Positions 17,680 to 26,630 of a DNA stretch of 64,000 bases are shown here, in pieces. The notes below the pieces were generated by a model. That model saw nothing but the letters and a program-made list of their open reading frames with translations, did not search any database and had not been told where the DNA came from. Where the stretch lies: the NCBI RefSeq assembly GCF_041908905.1, contig NZ_JAYREK010000006.1, positions 1 through 64,000 of the forward strand, in the 5' to 3' direction. Position numbers and translations under genes: made by a program. How positions within the stretch are numbered: the stretch's first letter is position 1; every line of letters begins with the position of its first letter. The DNA comes from Zoogloea sp041908905 (GTDB lineage Bacteria; Pseudomonadota; Gammaproteobacteria; Burkholderiales; Rhodocyclaceae).

Positions 17680-20058
17680 TCAGCGTTCCCGCTGCCACAG
17701 CATGCCGTGGGTGACGATGAACTGATACTTGCGCGCGTGCTCGCGGATCACCAGCGGGACCTCTTCTTCGCGGCGCAGCACGAAGCCCTCGTCGCGCAGG
17801 AAGGCCTTCAGGGCGTCGGCGCTCTTCACCGGCTGGCCGTCCCGCTCGAAGCCGCCCAGCCAGGCTTCCCGCGGGGTGAATTGCTCCAGCCACGAGTAGG
17901 GCGAGAACAGCGCCACCAGGCCGCCGACCCGCACCAGCCCGCGCGGCCCGCCGAGGCGGCCGAGGAGCGACTTGGGGCTGGGCAGGCGGCACAGCAGGTT
18001 GGCCATCAGCACCGCGTCGAGGTCCACCAGCTCGGCGGGCAGCGAGGTGGCGTCGGCCTGGCGGAACTGCACCCGCGAGCGGTCGATGGCGGAGTCGATG
18101 CGGGCGCTCACGGTGACGCCGAGGTCGCCCTCGTCGCGCCGGAAGTAGTCGAGGTGGCCATGCTTCTGGAGTTCGCCTGCCGCGTCGATGAAGGCGCGGG
18201 AGAGGTCCACCCCGAGCACCTCGCCGAAGCCGCGGGCCAGCTCGAAGCTGGCGCCACCCACCGCGCAGCCGATGTCGAGGGCGCGGGCGGTGCCGCTGGC
18301 GTACTTCTGGGCGCCCTCCAGCAGCCACTGGGCGCAGCGCTGGGGGAAGGCGGTGGCGCACTGGGGGCCGCCCGGCCAGGGCATCTGGCTTGCCGGCATG
18401 CCGTGGTGGAGCAGCATGTATTCGTCGACGATGCGCGCGTCCTCGTACACCTGGCTGCCGGCGTCGGCGGCGCCGAGCTTGACCACCCCGCCGTCGTGGG
18501 CGGCCTGCACGACGCGGAAGCCCGAGTGCTGGAAGAAATGCGGCCGGAAGTGGAAGCGCGACCACACGCTGGCTTCGTCGCCGCAGGAGATCCACGAGCC
18601 GCCCAGGATCATCTGGTGCTGGCCGTCGTAGCAGGGCGTCGAGAAGTCGTCGTAGTAGGGATGCACGCGGGCGCCGGGCAGGGGGTTGAAGTCGTCGCCG
18701 TGCCATTGCCAGACGTTGCCGAACACGTCGTGGGCACCGCTGGGGGCCGGCCGGCCGGCATCGACGGGCCACGGTGAGCCGTGGGCGAGCTGGCTGTTCC
18801 AGCCGGTCTCGCGACCGAGGGTGGCGCCGTCCATCCGGAAGGCCGGGTCGGTGCTGGCCCACGCGGGGTCGCGCAGGGCGTTGTGTTCGGCCTCGGTGGG
18901 CAGGCGGCAGGGCTGGCCGTCGCGGGCGCTGCGCCAGGCGCAGTAGGCGGCGGCCTCGTGGGCGTTCACCTCGGCCGGCCAGTTCCAGGGCATCGGGATG
19001 GTTTCAAACAGCGTGCGCAGGCGGTAGCGGTGCAGGCCGGCGGGGCCCTCCGAGACCCAGAAGCAGGGCCACTTGCTGTTGCGAAAGGCGCGCCACTCCC
19101 AGCCCGCCTCGGTCCACCACTGGGGGTCGAGGTAGCCGCCGGCCTGGATGAACTCGAGGAAGGCGCCGTTGCTGACCAGCAGGTTCTCGGCCCGGAAGGC
19201 CTGCACCGAGACCTTGCGCTCGCCGTACTCGTTGTCCCAGCCGAAGCTCGGCCAGTCCCGCGGCTTGCCGAGGCGGACGGCGGTGGCGGGGATGTCGAGG
19301 AAGCGCGCCTGCGGGTAGTCGATGCCGGCCCGGGGCGGGAAGTTGCCGCTCTCGGTGGCAGGGTAGAGGGCCGGCCAGCCCTCGGGCCGCCGGACGAGCT
19401 CCACCGGCAGCTCGCGGATCAGCACCGAGGAGGTCTCGAGGTGGATGCGCTCGTGCTCGAAGCCCAGGAAGAGCGCCCACAGGGGGTGATCCATGCCGAT
19501 GGGCGGATGGCCGTCGGCGAGGTCGGGATGGGTGGCGATGAGGTCGCGGACGACGGCATACACCTGCTGGCGGTAGGTGTGGGCTTCGGAGAAGCTGGGC
19601 CACAGCATCTCGTTCTTCGACATGTCGTCCCAGCGCATCTCGTCGACGCCAGTCTCGAAGACACGCTCGAAGTAGGGGTTGAGCGGCGCCTGCAGCAGGC
19701 CGGCGACGCGCAGCTTGTTGATGTAGAGGGCCGCCGGATGACAGTAGTAGAAGATCATCGGGTGGCGCAGGTGGTGGTAGGGCGGCCGGTAGAAGGCCTC
19801 TTCGCCCTGCAGGCTGGCGAACAGCAGCTCGGTGAGGGCCCACCCGTTGTCGAAGGCGGCCTGCACCGACTGGCGGGTGCAGGTGGCGAGGTTGGGCGCC
19901 GGCAGCGCGGTGAGGGTGCCGTCCGGCTGGCGGCCGGGGCAGCGCTCGGGGGGCAGGCCGGTCCACCACCAGGCGGCCCGCGGGCCGCGCAGCGGGGCGT
20001 CGTGCTCGCCGCGGAGGTTCTGGCGCCAGGGCTCGGCGGTGGTCTGGGCTTGCGACAT
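17680..20058 (-). CDS. ovoA: 5-histidylcysteine sulfoxide synthase / 4-mercaptohistidine N1-methyltransferase
   Basis: A 792-residue three-part enzyme of ovothiol biosynthesis. The N-terminal DinB-like helical domain carries the iron-binding motif HERIHLE (His202, His206, Glu208). A formylglycine-enzyme-like (FGE-sulfatase) domain follows, with ADEASVWSRFHFRPHF-type end segments and GNVWQWHGDDFNP near residue 480. The C-terminal part is a SAM methyltransferase with ALDIGCAVGGASFELA near residue 590. This layout is the OvoA hallmark; EgtB lacks the methyltransferase. The ATG at 20058 follows AAGGAGATCACG. It lies 56 bases downstream of dinB on the same strand. Ovothiol is a redox-active thiol-histidine that protects against peroxide. 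The separate PLP lyase OvoB is not in the window. Confidence 0.93.
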   Translation of the reverse strand: MSQAQTTAEPWRQNLRGEHDAPLRGPRAAWWWTGLPPERCPGRQPDGTLTALPAPNLATCTRQSVQAAFDNGWALTELLFASLQGEEAFYRPPYHHLRHPMIFYYCHPAALYINKLRVAGLLQAPLNPYFERVFETGVDEMRWDDMSKNEMLWPSFSEAHTYRQQVYAVVRDLIATHPDLADGHPPIGMDHPLWALFLGFEHERIHLETSSVLIRELPVELVRRPEGWPALYPATESGNFPPRAGIDYPQARFLDIPATAVRLGKPRDWPSFGWDNEYGERKVSVQAFRAENLLVSNGAFLEFIQAGGYLDPQWWTEAGWEWRAFRNSKWPCFWVSEGPAGLHRYRLRTLFETIPMPWNWPAEVNAHEAAAYCAWRSARDGQPCRLPTEAEHNALRDPAWASTDPAFRMDGATLGRETGWNSQLAHGSPWPVDAGRPAPSGAHDVFGNVWQWHGDDFNPLPGARVHPYYDDFSTPCYDGQHQMILGGSWISCGDEASVWSRFHFRPHFFQHSGFRVVQAAHDGGVVKLGAADAGSQVYEDARIVDEYMLLHHGMPASQMPWPGGPQCATAFPQRCAQWLLEGAQKYASGTARALDIGCAVGGASFELARGFGEVLGVDLSRAFIDAAGELQKHGHLDYFRRDEGDLGVTVSARIDSAIDRSRVQFRQADATSLPAELVDLDAVLMANLLCRLPSPKSLLGRLGGPRGLVRVGGLVALFSPYSWLEQFTPREAWLGGFERDGQPVKSADALKAFLRDEGFVLRREEEVPLVIREHARKYQFIVTHGMLWQRER

Positions 20059-20114
20059 CGTGATCTCCTTGAAGACGGGGTGCCCGGGGGCGGTGTGGTG
20101 TCGATCGGGTGGGC

Positions 20115-21275
20115 TCAGGCGAAGAGTTCGGCCTGGGCGGGGGGCTCGGGGGGCGCCTCGGGCAGGGCGTCGCGCCGGGAAAGGCCGGAGACCCGCACGC
20201 CCAGCAGGCGGATGCGCCGCTCCAGCGGCACGCGCCGGGCGCACTCGCCGGCGGCCCGGCGGATCCGTCGGGCGTCGCCGGTGGGGGCGGGGAGCGTCTG
20301 GTCGCGGGTGACGGTGTGGAAGTTGTCGAAGCGCAGCTTGAGGCCGATCGTCTTCCCCACGTAGCCCTTGCGCGCCAGGTCGTCGGCGAGCTGCTCGCAT
20401 AGACGGGTGAAGCGTTCGGAGAGTTCAGCCCTGTCGAGGCGCGGATGGAGGTCGCGCTCGAAGGTGGTCTCGCGGGACAGGCTCTTGGGCTCCCGCTCGG
20501 TCACCACCGGGCGGTCGTCGCGGCCGTTGGCGGCGTCGTGCAGCCATTGCCCGTAGCGGGCGCCGAAGTGGGCCTGCAGCCAGGCCGGGTCGGCGGCGGC
20601 GAGCTGCCCGATGGTGGCGATGCCGAGGCCCTCGAGGCGCGCCGCGGCCTTCGGTCCGATGCCGTTGATGCGCTTGGCCGGCAGCGGCCAGATGCGCGCG
20701 GGGATGTCCTCCGCGGCGACGATGGTGATGCCGGCGGGCTTGTCGAGGTCGGAGCACAGCTTGGCGAGCAGCTTGTTGGGCGCCACCCCGAGCGAACACG
20801 ACAGCCCGGTGGCGGTGCGCACCGCCTGCTGCAGCTCGAGGGCCAGGGCGCGGGCGCCTTCACGGCTGCCGCCGGGGTTGAGCGGGGTGAGGTCGAGGTA
20901 GATCTCGTCGATGCCGCGGTCCTCGAGCTGCGGCGCGAGGGCCCGGGCGGCGCGCTTGAAGAGGCGGGAGTAATGGCGGTAGGCGTCGAAGTCGGCCGGC
21001 AGCAGGACGGCGTCGGGGGCGAGCTGGGCGGCTTTCATCAGGCCCATGCCCGAGTGCACACCCAGGGTGCGGGCTTCGTAGGTGGCGGTGGTGATCACGC
21101 CGCGGCCGCTGTAGCCGCGCAGGTGGGGGAAGTGGTCGCCCTCGATGGGGGCCGTGGCGCGGCGCCCGCCCACGACGACCGCCCGGCCGCGCAGCTGGGG
21201 ATAGCGCAACAGCTCGACGGACGCGAAGAAGGCGTCCATGTCCAGGTGGGCGATGCTGCGGGGCAGGGGAGGCAT
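20115..21275 (-). CDS. dinB: DNA polymerase IV
   Basis: A Y-family translesion polymerase of about 386 residues. The catalytic metal residues are in IAHLDMDAFFASVE near the N-terminus and GIDEIYLDLT near residue 105. Helix-hairpin-helix (KRINGIGPKAAARLEGLGIATI) and little-finger domains follow. The C-terminal QAELFA fits the beta-clamp binding motif. ATG 21275 gives the usual N-terminus; the frame is open to 21311. No LexA box was recognised upstream. It is followed by ovoA on the same strand, so the two may share a transcript. Confidence 0.94.
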   Translation of the reverse strand: MPPLPRSIAHLDMDAFFASVELLRYPQLRGRAVVVGGRRATAPIEGDHFPHLRGYSGRGVITTATYEARTLGVHSGMGLMKAAQLAPDAVLLPADFDAYRHYSRLFKRAARALAPQLEDRGIDEIYLDLTPLNPGGSREGARALALELQQAVRTATGLSCSLGVAPNKLLAKLCSDLDKPAGITIVAAEDIPARIWPLPAKRINGIGPKAAARLEGLGIATIGQLAAADPAWLQAHFGARYGQWLHDAANGRDDRPVVTEREPKSLSRETTFERDLHPRLDRAELSERFTRLCEQLADDLARKGYVGKTIGLKLRFDNFHTVTRDQTLPAPTGDARRIRRAAGECARRVPLERRIRLLGVRVSGLSRRDALPEAPPEPPAQAELFA

Positions 21276-21387
21276 GGGGAGGGACGGAACCGCAGGACCC
21301 CCATTGTGCATCAGAGCCGGCCACTTCGGCGGCCCCGCAAAGCAGACGGCCCGCGCTGCAGGGCAGGGCGGGCCGTGGTGCCAGTCA

Positions 21388-21409
21388 GGTGATGCCCGGG
21401 GGCATCACC
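21388..21409 (-). terminator. Perfect hairpin downstream of phasin gene
   Basis: GGTGATGCCC and GGGCATCACC form a perfect 10-bp inverted repeat about 20 bases after the phasin stop. No T-run follows, so it may act as an mRNA-stabilising 3' hairpin or as a terminator. Confidence 0.45.
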
Positions 21410-21429
21410 GTCCGGGAAGGATGCCGTGA

Positions 21430-21993
21430 TCAGGCAACCTTCTTGGAGGACTTGACCGGGGTGGAGGCGCTGACGGCCTTGACGGTGGCGCTGGTGGCAG
21501 CGGCAACGTTGGCTTCGGCGATCTCGGCGACTTGCTTGGCGGCCTTGGTCACGCTGTCGTAGGCGGAGTTGGCGGCGGCGATGGCGGACTTCACGGCAGC
21601 GACGGCGACGTCGGAGCCGGCCGGAGCGGACTTGGCAGCCTTGTCGAGGGCGGCGGCGAAGGTCTTGTTGGCTTCAGCGACTTGGGCTTCGAACAGCTTG
21701 GAGACTTCTTCCTGGGTCTGGGAAGCGATCTCGTAGATGCTGCGGGAGTAGGCGACGGCCTTCTCGACCACCGGCTGGGCCAGGGAGCTCTGCAGGGCCA
21801 GCAGCTCTTGCACGTCCTTGGCGGCCATCAGGGCCTTGGCGGAAGCGACGGTGTCTTCCAGCACGGCACGGGCGGTGTTCAGGTTCAGGGCGGCGATGCG
21901 CTCGGCGCTGGCGAAGGCGGTGTTGGCCAGGGTCAGCAGGGTTTCGACGTTGGCTTTGTTGGCGGCAACGATTTGCTCGGGGGTGGTGGTCAT
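21430..21993 (-). CDS. phaP: Phasin (PHA granule-associated protein)
   Basis: A 187-residue phasin-family protein that coats polyhydroxyalkanoate granules and limits their size. It is Ala-rich and almost entirely helical. The family pattern is visible in PEQIVAANKANVETLLTLAN, IAALNLNTARAVLEDT and a long amphipathic coiled helix. The C-terminus ends in a Lys-rich tail (KSSKKVA). It shares clear homology with the phasin at 52348, for example LNLNTA, AQPVVEKAVAYSRS versus SQPIVEQAVAYARS and AAKSAPAGS. AGGAGCTTGTC precedes the ATG. A near-consensus promoter and TGC-N3-GCA sites lie upstream. Confidence 0.92.
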   Translation of the reverse strand: MTTTPEQIVAANKANVETLLTLANTAFASAERIAALNLNTARAVLEDTVASAKALMAAKDVQELLALQSSLAQPVVEKAVAYSRSIYEIASQTQEEVSKLFEAQVAEANKTFAAALDKAAKSAPAGSDVAVAAVKSAIAAANSAYDSVTKAAKQVAEIAEANVAAATSATVKAVSASTPVKSSKKVA

Positions 21994-22065
21994 GACAAGC
22001 TCCTGAAGTGAATTGATGCGTGAATTGGTGAAACCGAATTCTCAGGCTGGGCGCGGACCTTTTGG

Positions 22066-22134
22066 TGCGACGCAGCATTGATTTGAATTATATTCACTCG
22101 AAAAGCACTGTCAACCACTTTTTGGTGCGTTGCA
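22066..22134 (-). promoter_or_regulatory. Phasin promoter with two flanking TGC-N3-GCA operator-like sites
   Basis: On the minus strand TTGACA (22109-22114) and TATAAT (22087-22092) are separated by 16 bases, matching the sigma-70 consensus. TGCGTTGCA-type palindromes TGC-N3-GCA lie at 22126-22134 (upstream of -35) and 22066-22074 (near the transcript start). PhaR in related systems binds TGC-N3-GCA sequences and is displaced when polymer forms. The region is visibly AT-rich compared with its surroundings. Confidence 0.7.
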
Positions 22135-22270
22135 CAAAAATATTTAAGTCAAGCTTAATCTTTTTGAAAACAACTGCTTGTATTGATTTTTCGGTGCTCC
22201 TCCAGGATGCCCCGAAGGGGGTGGCAGACGGCCCCGCGGAGTCCCCGGCGGCGAGGGCTTCCGGGCGGTT

Positions 22271-22810
22271 TCAGGGCTTGGCGGGGGCGTCTTTCTTCTT
22301 GGGCTGGATGGTCACCTGGACGCGTCCCTGCTGGGCCGGCACGGTGGTGGCGTTGGGGCCGTTGGTGACCAGGTAGGTCTCGGTGAGGCCGTTGAACTGG
22401 ATGTACTGGCCGCGCACTTCGTCCTCGCCGCTCTTCACGTAGGCGCGCTGGAAGAACTGCGACAGCTCGCTGCGCGCGTCGTGCTCGATCCGTTCGCCTT
22501 CGCCTTCGACCCACTCGTTCTTGCCTTCGCGCTTCTGGCGGAAGCGCGCCAGGCCGCCTTCGCCGCCGGTGGCGACGCCGCGCTGGTAGCCTTCGAGATC
22601 CTGGGTGACCACCAGCTTGTCGCTGCGCAGGGTCAGGGTGCCCTGGGTGAGCACGACGTGGCCCTCGAAGATGTGGATCTTGTTCTTGTCGTCGACCGTG
22701 ACCCGGTCTGCCTCGATGTTGACGGGCTTGCTCCGGTCGGCCTTTTCGGCGTGGGACGGGGCCGCAGCCAGGCTCAGCAGGGCGGCGAGGGCGAGGGGGA
22801 CGATTTTCAT
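22271..22810 (-). CDS. lptA: LPS transport periplasmic protein LptA
   Basis: A 179-residue periplasmic protein with a signal peptide (MKIVPLALAALLSLAAAPSHA). The mature part follows the OstA/LptA beta-jellyroll pattern: KPVNIEADRVTVDDKNKIHI, FEGHVVLTQGTLTLRSDKL and the GEGERIEHDARS segment. LptA polymers bridge the periplasm and carry LPS from LptC to LptD. It overlaps the lptC gene by 4 bases. Downstream, where lptB and rpoN are usual in this class, the next gene is instead a phasin. Confidence 0.92.
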   Translation of the reverse strand: MKIVPLALAALLSLAAAPSHAEKADRSKPVNIEADRVTVDDKNKIHIFEGHVVLTQGTLTLRSDKLVVTQDLEGYQRGVATGGEGGLARFRQKREGKNEWVEGEGERIEHDARSELSQFFQRAYVKSGEDEVRGQYIQFNGLTETYLVTNGPNATTVPAQQGRVQVTIQPKKKDAPAKP

Positions 22811-23391
22811 GGTTTCTGCGTCGGGGCGTTTCGGTAGAGGATTCCGCGGACCTGACCCTGCAGGCGGACTTCGCCGACGATGTTGTCGCTTTCCATGCGT
22901 TCGGCGTTGATGACGGTCTGGCCCTGGGTGAGGGTGACGGGCTTGTCGGCGCGCATCTTCTCGTCGTCGGGCCAGACCGTCATCTGTTCGGTGCGCAGCG
23001 TGGATTCGGGCTTGCCGTCGTGGGCGGCGCGGCGTACCAGGACGTCGTCGGTGAGGTGCACCGTGCTGCCGTCCTTGTTCACCGCGGCGAAGCGCGACTC
23101 GATCCACACCGGCTCGGGCCGGTTGAGGTAGTTGAGGCGCGGATTCTTGAGCTCGGAGGATTCGTCGTCGGCATAGTGCACCATGCTGTCGGCCACCAGG
23201 ACGTACTGGATCTTGCCGGTCTGGTCGAAGCGGTGCAGGGTGATCTTGTCGGCGGAGAAGTCGGCCTCGTGGCGGGTCTTGTCCGTCCTGGCGACCGGCT
23301 CCTGCTGGGTGACCCGGTCGAGCCACACGGAGACGCCGGCGAGCAGGGTCAGCAGGAGGGCCGGAAAGAGGCTGTGGCTGCGATCTCTCAT
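22807..23391 (-). CDS. lptC: LPS export system protein LptC
   Basis: A 194-residue bitopic inner-membrane protein. One N-terminal membrane helix (FPALLLTLLAGVSVWLDRV) is followed by a periplasmic LptC domain with TLHRFDQTGKIQYVLVADSM and VHLTDDVLVRR. It takes LPS from LptBFG and hands it to LptA. It overlaps lptA by 4 bases and lies 25 bases downstream of kdsD. The KdsC phosphatase gene that usually sits between kdsD and lptC is absent here. Confidence 0.9.
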   Translation of the reverse strand: MRDRSHSLFPALLLTLLAGVSVWLDRVTQQEPVARTDKTRHEADFSADKITLHRFDQTGKIQYVLVADSMVHYADDESSELKNPRLNYLNRPEPVWIESRFAAVNKDGSTVHLTDDVLVRRAAHDGKPESTLRTEQMTVWPDDEKMRADKPVTLTQGQTVINAERMESDNIVGEVRLQGQVRGILYRNAPTQKP

Positions 23392-23416
23392 CGTGCGCGG
23401 GCGCCTGGCTGGGGCA

Positions 23417-24409
23417 TCAGATGACCTTCGCGAGCATCAGGTCGTGGTGGTTGAGGGCGCCGACCAGTCGGCCCGCCGGATCGGCCACCAGGAGCTGGCT
23501 GATGCGCAGGCGCTCCATCATCTCGGCGGCTTGCACGGCGAGGGCTTCGGGGGCGATGGTCCGGGGGCCGCGGCTCATCACGTCGGCCACCCGGGCGGTG
23601 CCGAAATCGCAGCCGCTGGCGAGGGAGCGGCGCAGGTCGCCGTCGGTGTAGATGCCGACGATGCGCCCGTCGTCGCCGATGATGGCGGTCATGCCCATGC
23701 CGGCGCGGGTCATCTCCATCAGCGCGTCGGCGAGCAGGGCGCCTTCCGGCACCCGGGGCACCGCCGTGCCGCTGCGCATCACGTCGGAGACGTGGGTCAG
23801 CAGGCGGCGGCCGAGGGCGCCGCCGGGGTGGGAGCGGGCGAAGTCGTCGGCGCCGAAGCCGCGGGCGTCGAGCAGGGCCACCGCGAGGGCGTCGGTGAGG
23901 GCCAGGGCGGCGGTGGTGCTGGCGGTCGGGGCGAGGTTGAGGGGGCAGGCCTCCTCGCGCACGGCGCCGTCGAGGTGCACGTCGGCTTCGCGGGCGAGGG
24001 GCGAATCGGGGTTGCCCGTGAGGGCGATCAGCCGGGCGCCCTGGCGCTTGATCAGCGGGACGATCTTCAGCAGCTCCTCGCCGGAACCGGAGTAGGACAG
24101 GGCGATCAGCACGTCGTCGGCGGTGATCATGCCTAGATCGCCGTGGGCGGCTTCGGCGGCGTGCACGAAATATGCGGGCGTGCCGGTGCTGGCGAGGGTG
24201 GCGGCGAACTTGCGGCCGATGTGGCCCGATTTGCCGACCCCGGACACGATGACCCGCCCCCGGGACGCGAGAATCAGGCCGACCGCCTGCGTGAAGGCGT
24301 CACCGAGCCGGTCGGCCAGGGCGCGGACGGCGTCGGCCTCGATTTCGAGGACGCGGCGGGCGAGGTCCAGAATGTGGGCCGGCGCGGCGGCGATCGGGGT
24401 GGAGCTCAT
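23417..24409 (-). CDS. kdsD: D-arabinose-5-phosphate isomerase
   Basis: A 330-residue enzyme that converts ribulose-5-phosphate to arabinose-5-phosphate, the first step towards KDO in LPS. The SIS domain (residues ~40-185) has SGVGKSGHIGRKFAATLAST and LSYSGSGEELL. Two CBS domains follow (HVSDVMRSG and RVADVMSRG). It is divergent from the CPA2 antiporter gene across 81 bases. AT-rich -10-like sequences lie in that gap for both directions. It heads a kdsD-lptC-lptA transcript. Confidence 0.94.
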   Translation of the reverse strand: MSSTPIAAAPAHILDLARRVLEIEADAVRALADRLGDAFTQAVGLILASRGRVIVSGVGKSGHIGRKFAATLASTGTPAYFVHAAEAAHGDLGMITADDVLIALSYSGSGEELLKIVPLIKRQGARLIALTGNPDSPLAREADVHLDGAVREEACPLNLAPTASTTAALALTDALAVALLDARGFGADDFARSHPGGALGRRLLTHVSDVMRSGTAVPRVPEGALLADALMEMTRAGMGMTAIIGDDGRIVGIYTDGDLRRSLASGCDFGTARVADVMSRGPRTIAPEALAVQAAEMMERLRISQLLVADPAGRLVGALNHHDLMLAKVI

Positions 24410-24490
24410 GGAGGCGTGGTTATAATCCGGGCGTCGAAGTATAGCAGAACGACTATTCCGCCCCTTTTCGGGCCGCCTCCCTTCGCCTCT

Positions 24491-26467
24491 ATGGTCAATA
24501 CCCTCGAGCTGGTCCTCGCCCTCCTTGCCGGTGCGGTGCTGGTGGTCGGAATCTTCCGGTCCCTCAACCTGCCGCCGGTCCTCGGTTATCTGATGGTCGG
24601 GGCGGCGGTCGGGCCCCACGCGATGAATCTGGTGGCCGACACCGACGGGGCCCGCTACCTGGCGGAGTTCGGGGTGGTGTTCCTGATGTTCACGATCGGG
24701 CTGGAGTTTTCCTTGCCGCGGCTCTTCAGCATGAAGCGCATCGTGTTCGGGCTGGGGGCCTTCCAGGTGCTGGCCTCGATAGGGCTGGTGATGGGGGTCG
24801 GGGCGGTGGCCGGGCTCGGCTGGGGGGCGGCCTTCGCCCTGGGCGGGACGCTGGCGATGTCGTCCACGGCGATCCTCTCCAAGCTGCTGTCGGACCGCGT
24901 CGAGCTCGATTCCAAGCACGGCCGCGAGACCATCGGCGTGCTGCTGTTCCAGGATCTCGCGGTGGTGCCGCTGCTGATCCTGATCCCGGCGCTCTCCAAG
25001 CCGGCCGACGTGCTGTTCGAGACCCTGGCGCTGGCCACCGTGAAGGCCGTGGTGGTGCTGGGGCTGGTGCTGTTCTTCGGGCAGCGCCTGATGCGCGCCT
25101 GGTTCTTTCGGGTGGCGCGCCAGAAGTCGGCCGAGCTGTTCATGCTCAACGTGCTGTTCATCACCCTGGGTCTCGCCTGGCTGACCGAGCTGGCGGGCCT
25201 GTCGCTGGCGCTGGGGGCTTTCCTGGCCGGCATGCTGATTTCCGAGACCGAGTACCGCTATCACGTGGAGGAGGACATCAAGCCCTTCCGCGACGTGCTG
25301 CTGGGCCTGTTCTTCGTGACGGTGGGGATGTTCCTCGACGTGGGGCGGATCCTCCTCAGCCTGCCGGCGGTGCTGGCGATGCTGGCGGCGCTGCTGGTGG
25401 GCAAGTTCGTGATCGCCGGGGCGGCGTCGCGGGTGTTCGGCAGCGCCCAGGGCACGGCGGCGCGTACCGGGTTGTGGCTGTGCGCGGGGGGCGAGTTCGG
25501 CTTCGTGCTGCTGTCCCAGGTCGATCAGGCCCGGCTGCTGTCGCCGGCCCTGTCGCAGGTGGTGGTTGCCGCGCTGGTGCTGTCGATGCTGCTGGCGCCG
25601 CTGATCGTCCAGGCGAGCGAGAAGATCGTGCTGCGCCTGGTGCCCTCCGAGTGGATGAGCCGTTCGCTGCAACTCACCAGCATCGCCACCCAGTCGATGT
25701 TCGTCGACAAGCACGCGATCCTGTGCGGCTTCGGCCGTAACGGCCAGTACCTCGGCCGCCTGCTCGAGCAGGAGGGGATCACCTACATCGCCCTCGACCT
25801 CGACCCGGAGCGGGTGCGCGAGGCCGCCGCCGCCGGCGAGACGGTGGTGTTCGGCGATGCGGCCAAGCGCGAGACGCTGATCGCCGCCGGCATCGCCCGC
25901 GCCTCGGTGGTGGTGATCACCTATGCCGACACCGATGCCGCGCTGCGGGCGATGAGCCAGGTGCGGGCGATCCGCCCGACCGTGCCGGTGGTGGTCCGCA
26001 CCGCCGACGAGGTGGACCTGGACAAGCTCCGTGAGGCCGGGGCCGCCGAGGTGGTGCCGGAGGCGGTGGAGTCGTCGCTGATGCTGGCCTCCCATGCGCT
26101 GGCGCTGGTGGGCGTGCCGCTGCCGCGCATCCTCAAGCGCATCCGGGAGATCCGCGCCGAGCGTTACCACCTGCTGCGCGGCTTCTACCGGGGCGGCGAG
26201 GTCAGCCACGGCGAGACCCTGGAGGAGCGTCAGCAGATCCGTCTGCACTCGGTGGCGCTCGACGCCGGCGCCTACGCCATCGGCAAGACCCTCGCCGACC
26301 TGCGCCTCCAGGAGCTGGGCGTCGAGGTGAGCGCCCTGCGCCGGCAGCGCGTCCGCATCGTCGAGCCCGCCGTCGACACCCGGCTGGACCTGGAGGACGT
26401 GCTGGTGATGCTGGGCACGCCCTCGCAGCTGGCCAACGCCGAGACGCGCCTCTTCAAGGGGCTCTGA
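24491..26467 (+). CDS. CPA2-family monovalent cation:proton antiporter with TrkA domains (KefB/KefC-like)
   Basis: A 658-residue inner-membrane antiporter. About 12 membrane helices fill residues 5-385, with GAAVGPHAMNL and LLFQDLAVVPLLIL typical of KefB/C-type transporters. A TrkA-N (RCK) nucleotide-binding domain begins at HAILCGFGRNGQYLGRLLEQ near residue 415, and a TrkA-C domain closes the protein (LHSVALDAGAYAIGKTLADL). Such proteins exchange K+ or Na+ for protons under ligand control. The gene is divergent from kdsD, an arrangement also seen with yrbG-type genes in other Proteobacteria. The ion cannot be inferred. Confidence 0.9.
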   Translation: MVNTLELVLALLAGAVLVVGIFRSLNLPPVLGYLMVGAAVGPHAMNLVADTDGARYLAEFGVVFLMFTIGLEFSLPRLFSMKRIVFGLGAFQVLASIGLVMGVGAVAGLGWGAAFALGGTLAMSSTAILSKLLSDRVELDSKHGRETIGVLLFQDLAVVPLLILIPALSKPADVLFETLALATVKAVVVLGLVLFFGQRLMRAWFFRVARQKSAELFMLNVLFITLGLAWLTELAGLSLALGAFLAGMLISETEYRYHVEEDIKPFRDVLLGLFFVTVGMFLDVGRILLSLPAVLAMLAALLVGKFVIAGAASRVFGSAQGTAARTGLWLCAGGEFGFVLLSQVDQARLLSPALSQVVVAALVLSMLLAPLIVQASEKIVLRLVPSEWMSRSLQLTSIATQSMFVDKHAILCGFGRNGQYLGRLLEQEGITYIALDLDPERVREAAAAGETVVFGDAAKRETLIAAGIARASVVVITYADTDAALRAMSQVRAIRPTVPVVVRTADEVDLDKLREAGAAEVVPEAVESSLMLASHALALVGVPLPRILKRIREIRAERYHLLRGFYRGGEVSHGETLEERQQIRLHSVALDAGAYAIGKTLADLRLQELGVEVSALRRQRVRIVEPAVDTRLDLEDVLVMLGTPSQLANAETRLFKGL

Positions 26468-26630
26468 GGCCCTCGCGCCGCTGCCGTCCTGGGCGGGGGC
26501 GTCTCACGTTTCCCCCGGGCCTTGGGGTGCTCGGTCTTGCCTGCCTTGCCGTGGGGCCGTGGTGGTGAACCGCCGGCCCGCTGCGGGTTCTGCCGGGCCT
26601 GCCTGGGCGGTGGCGGGCGTTCCTTCTTTC

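Noticed and set aside
20059..20400. Upstream extension of ovoA to 906 residues
   Set aside because: It overlaps dinB in another frame and is Arg/Pro-rich. ATG 20058 has a clear AAGGAG site and the usual N-terminus.
24410..26248. N-terminal extension of about 600 residues on kdsD
   Set aside because: It is antisense to the antiporter gene, rich in His/Gln/Arg as expected for a shadow frame, and the ATG at 24409 gives a normal KdsD.
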